NCBI GenBank assembly: GCA_021648145.1
Contig: JAKITI010000005.1
Span: 18,427 to 82,426, forward strand
Length of the DNA stretch: 64,000 nt
Direction: 5' to 3'
From: Gammaproteobacteria bacterium
GTDB taxonomy: Bacteria; Pseudomonadota; Gammaproteobacteria; JAADGQ01
Shown here: in pieces, positions 61,458-64,000 of the stretch
Layout of the letters: each line of letters begins with the position of its first letter
Position numbering within the stretch: the stretch's first letter is position 1
Made by a program: the position numbers and the translations under genes
The notes under the pieces: model-generated
What the model saw: only the letters and a program-made list of their open reading frames with translations
What the model was told of the DNA's origin: nothing
Database searches by the model: none

Positions 61458-64000
61458 CTACTTAAACAGAGCCCCCCGCGCACTTTGAAAATCAAATGAA
61501 TAAAAAATATCGAGCGAACTTTCCAGACCCTGAATCGTCTCAATATAGAATCTTTCAGTCAAGTCGTAACGGAGCGTCCAGGTACTTTCTGGCGTAAACA
61601 CACCGACTCCATAGCGCATCGTTAAATGAGGCAACAGACGACCACTGAAAACGACTTGAGATTGCCCTTTCTGCTCTGATGCTTCAATTTCAAATTCTCT
61701 GATACCCAGTTTTTTTGCAATTTTTGTTGCAATCCTTCGCCCACCTTTCACTCCTAGCGATAGCGCTGCACTCGCTAATACACTCCCTTCCGCCTCACTT
61801 CTTAATGTTGGACGACCTAATACAATATAAGCCAGCGTATCCTCCTCACTTTGCTGTGGCTCTGAAAACAAGCTGATATCAGGCTGATCAACGGTGCCTC
61901 GTATCTGTAACCCTGCGGTCACATCATCAGTTTTTCGTACTGCATCAATCTCAAGTGCAGTGGAATCTAGCGGCCCTACAAAGACAATTCGCCCTCCTTC
62001 AGTTTCCAGATCTTGCCCATACCCCTTATACGTTCCTTCGACTACAAAAATTTCACCGTAGGCTTCTGGCTCACCACTTTTGGCCTGTATGATTCTTAGT
62101 TCTCCTGCCAATAAAGCACGCAATCCAAAACCTGAAAGCCGCACATCACGGCCCAGAGTCAATAATAGATTGGTATTGACTCTCCAGGCTGAAGAACCGG
62201 CTGCCTCCAATTCACTACTTTCGTCAATGATAACCACATCACTTGAAAGTGCTATTGCATTTTCAGGCAACTCTTTTAGCTTGATTCTGCCCTGTGGTAT
62301 TTCAATTTTTCCTTTAATATCAATGTTTTGAGAGCGCACTTGAATCGTTACATCGGGAGAAACCTTCGCATCAATAACAGGAGGATACTGAACTGCCAGT
62401 TGCTCGCCTGTAATCGTCAAATCAGCCTGAAACGCAGCGCGACTCCAATCAGCAGAACCACTTAATGCCACTGGCCCACCTCCCGTTTGCCAAGCCCCCT
62501 GAAATACACCTTTATCACCGCTTAGATCAAAATTAATGTCACCATTTTCGACTCCAATGGGCAGGCTGGGTGAATCAATCGTCAAACTCTCTAAAGCAAC
62601 TCTTCCAATATAAGCGGGTCTCTTTAATGTGCCTTCAATTTTTCCTGTCGCGTTGACAATGCCAGTCAGTGTTTTAAGTTTGGGGAAAAAGCCACGCAAA
62701 AACTCAATATTTAATCCGTCAACCTGTACAAGACCCGCAACAGGCTTATTCTGTTGTTTAGGATCAATCACTAAATTCATTTCAGCATCGCCTAATGCCC
62801 TTGACAGCAAAGTAAAATCAACCTCGAATTGCTCTGGTTTTGCTTCCACTTTTGCAGCGAGTTTTTGATACTTAAATACAGCAAATTCACCTGACTCATC
62901 ATCTTCAAATTCAATTTCACCGTTATTAACCTCCGCATATAGCGTTGTCGTTAACGATTGGTCTCTCCAAACCGTATGACTGTATGCGTTCATGACACCC
63001 GTTAACATCAGTTTTTCTGGTAACCATTTTTTTAACTCAGAAAGCTCATAACCACTCAATGTGACTCTTGCCTCCTCATCATCTGAGGTTGTTAATTGAT
63101 TCAGCAGACAAAGTTCGGCTTGCTTTTGCTGCCAGCAGTGTGGTTCCACATGAAACAAGCTGGCCTCAGTACGCCATGAAAGAGCCACCGAATCAACAAG
63201 GCTCCAACGCTCTCCCATGCTTTTTATTTGAGCAGAATTCACCACTCCACTCCACCCTTGTTGTTGCGATATCGCACCTTCCAGTGTCGCATCAACTTGA
63301 TGCTCTTCTGATTCAACAACCCACTGCAATAAATGTTTGCTCCGTGTTCCTTTTAGCTGGATATGGCTCTGATTAATCGCTATATTCGCGGCCTTGATTT
63401 CACGAGCAACCAATTCAATCTGGCTCTCATTTTCAGCCAACGATTTGATTTTTGCTTGCAGCTCCAAGTCTCCAATACTGTTATCCTGATAACGAACATT
63501 TTCACCCTTTAAACTGACTTGAACATCAGGCTTTTTAGTATTCCCCAGAATGCTAAATGAGCCCAACAATTGCCCGCCCATATCGGATGAAAAAATATCT
63601 AATTGAGGTGCTTTAATATGACCCGTAAGATCCCATTGATCGGTTAATGAGCCTTTGGCAAACAGTTTGTTATCACCCATATCAAGCAATGCCTCATTGA
63701 TAAAAATATGCCCCTCTGATGTTTGCTCCACGTCTGCATTGAGCTTCAATGGATAACCTCGAAACTCACCATAAACCAACATATCTTTGACGGCCATCTG
63801 AAGATTGCCCTCATTCACCAACCCAGAAACTTGTGCTTCACCATTTAACTCACCAGGATAATCTTGCCAATAGACTCCAGGGTTAATTTGTGAAAACTGA
63901 ACAGAACCTTTCCATTTCAATTGCTCTTTCCACGATAACAACCCATCAAGAGTGACTGCTCCACTCAAAGTTTTAGCGACCAGATGTATGACCTCCACTT
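61458..64000 (-). CDS. tamB: Translocation and assembly module TamB, C-terminal part
   Basis: 846 residues visible; the N-terminus lies beyond the right edge of the window. Long repetitive beta-strand (AsmA-like/beta-taco) protein with the diagnostic C-terminal DUF490 region: GYGQDLETEGGRIVFVGPLD, AGLQIRGTVDQPDISLFSEP, LAYIVLGRP. It ends RYDLTERFYIETIQGLESSL and DIFYSFDF. Inner-membrane-anchored periplasmic protein that works with TamA and moves phospholipid toward the outer membrane. No tamA is seen in the window. Confidence 0.94.
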   Translation of the reverse strand, partial: VEVIHLVAKTLSGAVTLDGLLSWKEQLKWKGSVQFSQINPGVYWQDYPGELNGEAQVSGLVNEGNLQMAVKDMLVYGEFRGYPLKLNADVEQTSEGHIFINEALLDMGDNKLFAKGSLTDQWDLTGHIKAPQLDIFSSDMGGQLLGSFSILGNTKKPDVQVSLKGENVRYQDNSIGDLELQAKIKSLAENESQIELVAREIKAANIAINQSHIQLKGTRSKHLLQWVVESEEHQVDATLEGAISQQQGWSGVVNSAQIKSMGERWSLVDSVALSWRTEASLFHVEPHCWQQKQAELCLLNQLTTSDDEEARVTLSGYELSELKKWLPEKLMLTGVMNAYSHTVWRDQSLTTTLYAEVNNGEIEFEDDESGEFAVFKYQKLAAKVEAKPEQFEVDFTLLSRALGDAEMNLVIDPKQQNKPVAGLVQVDGLNIEFLRGFFPKLKTLTGIVNATGKIEGTLKRPAYIGRVALESLTIDSPSLPIGVENGDINFDLSGDKGVFQGAWQTGGGPVALSGSADWSRAAFQADLTITGEQLAVQYPPVIDAKVSPDVTIQVRSQNIDIKGKIEIPQGRIKLKELPENAIALSSDVVIIDESSELEAAGSSAWRVNTNLLLTLGRDVRLSGFGLRALLAGELRIIQAKSGEPEAYGEIFVVEGTYKGYGQDLETEGGRIVFVGPLDSTALEIDAVRKTDDVTAGLQIRGTVDQPDISLFSEPQQSEEDTLAYIVLGRPTLRSEAEGSVLASAALSLGVKGGRRIATKIAKKLGIREFEIEASEQKGQSQVVFSGRLLPHLTMRYGVGVFTPESTWTLRYDLTERFYIETIQGLESSLDIFYSFDFQSARGALFK

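Overview
The window looks like chromosome of a free-living gammaproteobacterium of moderate-to-low G+C. It carries textbook gammaproteobacterial blocks: the Lpt/Kds/RpoN/PTS-Ntr cluster, the mreBCD and mrdA-rodA-mltB-rlpA-dacA wall cluster, ubiC-ubiA, gatCAB, prc, tamB and a cobalamin cobT-cobC-cobS tail. The genus cannot be named from the sequence. HPr kinase and a mannose-type EIIA beside RapZ occur in several Gram-negative lineages outside the enterics. No rRNA, tRNA or CRISPR array was seen.

Layout. 1-7.2 kb: the 3' part of pstB, a stand-alone cyclic-nucleotide-binding protein, a caspase-fold lipoprotein preceded by two unknown envelope proteins, and ilvD. 7.3-11.07 kb: an accessory patch with a large secreted protein, a lipoprotein with a frameshift in its lipobox, and several decayed duplicate fragments. 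11.07-13.24 kb: rbgA/ylqF and rhlE. 13.4-20.1 kb: a broken nuclease gene, then an outer-membrane protein, a two-component system, and GtrA/GtrB/ArnT-like glycan-modification genes. 20.1-26 kb: S4 protein, AlkC/AlkD-like HEAT protein, XpaC-TelA pair, an NRAMP-like transporter without the usual metal-binding motif, and a CbiL-like protein. 26-36.7 kb (minus strand): ptsH, EIIA, rapZ, hprK, ptsN, hpf, rpoN, lptB, lptA, lptC, kdsC, kdsD, yrbG, ubiA, ubiC. 36.7-51.8 kb (minus strand): dat, dacA, rlpA, mltB, rodA, mrdA, then a 5.4 kb interruption, then mreD, mreC, mreB. 52-64 kb: gatCAB, prc, a DUF2064 protein, a lipoprotein, cobT-cobC-cobS, a DUF3135 protein and the 3' end of tamB.

The main points of interest are these. 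(1) The rod-shape cluster is split by a convergent pair: an NdvB-like GH17+GT2 beta-1,3-glucan synthase and an OpgB/LtaS-type phosphoglycerol transferase. A VapBC module and a palindromic MITE-like element lie between them. This looks like a synthesis-plus-decoration module for periplasmic glucans. (2) A small dispersed palindromic repeat family with AGGAACG ends is present at four sites, and at three of them its edge supplies the stop codon of a neighbouring gene. (3) Three direct repeats spaced exactly 11 bp lie in front of the outer-membrane protein gene and look like the operator of the adjacent OmpR-family regulator. (4) Three tandem TTGCGGC heptamers put a lipoprotein out of frame inside its lipobox. 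(5) RlpA has an Asn at a position normally occupied by a catalytic Asp, and the NRAMP-like protein lacks the DPGN motif.
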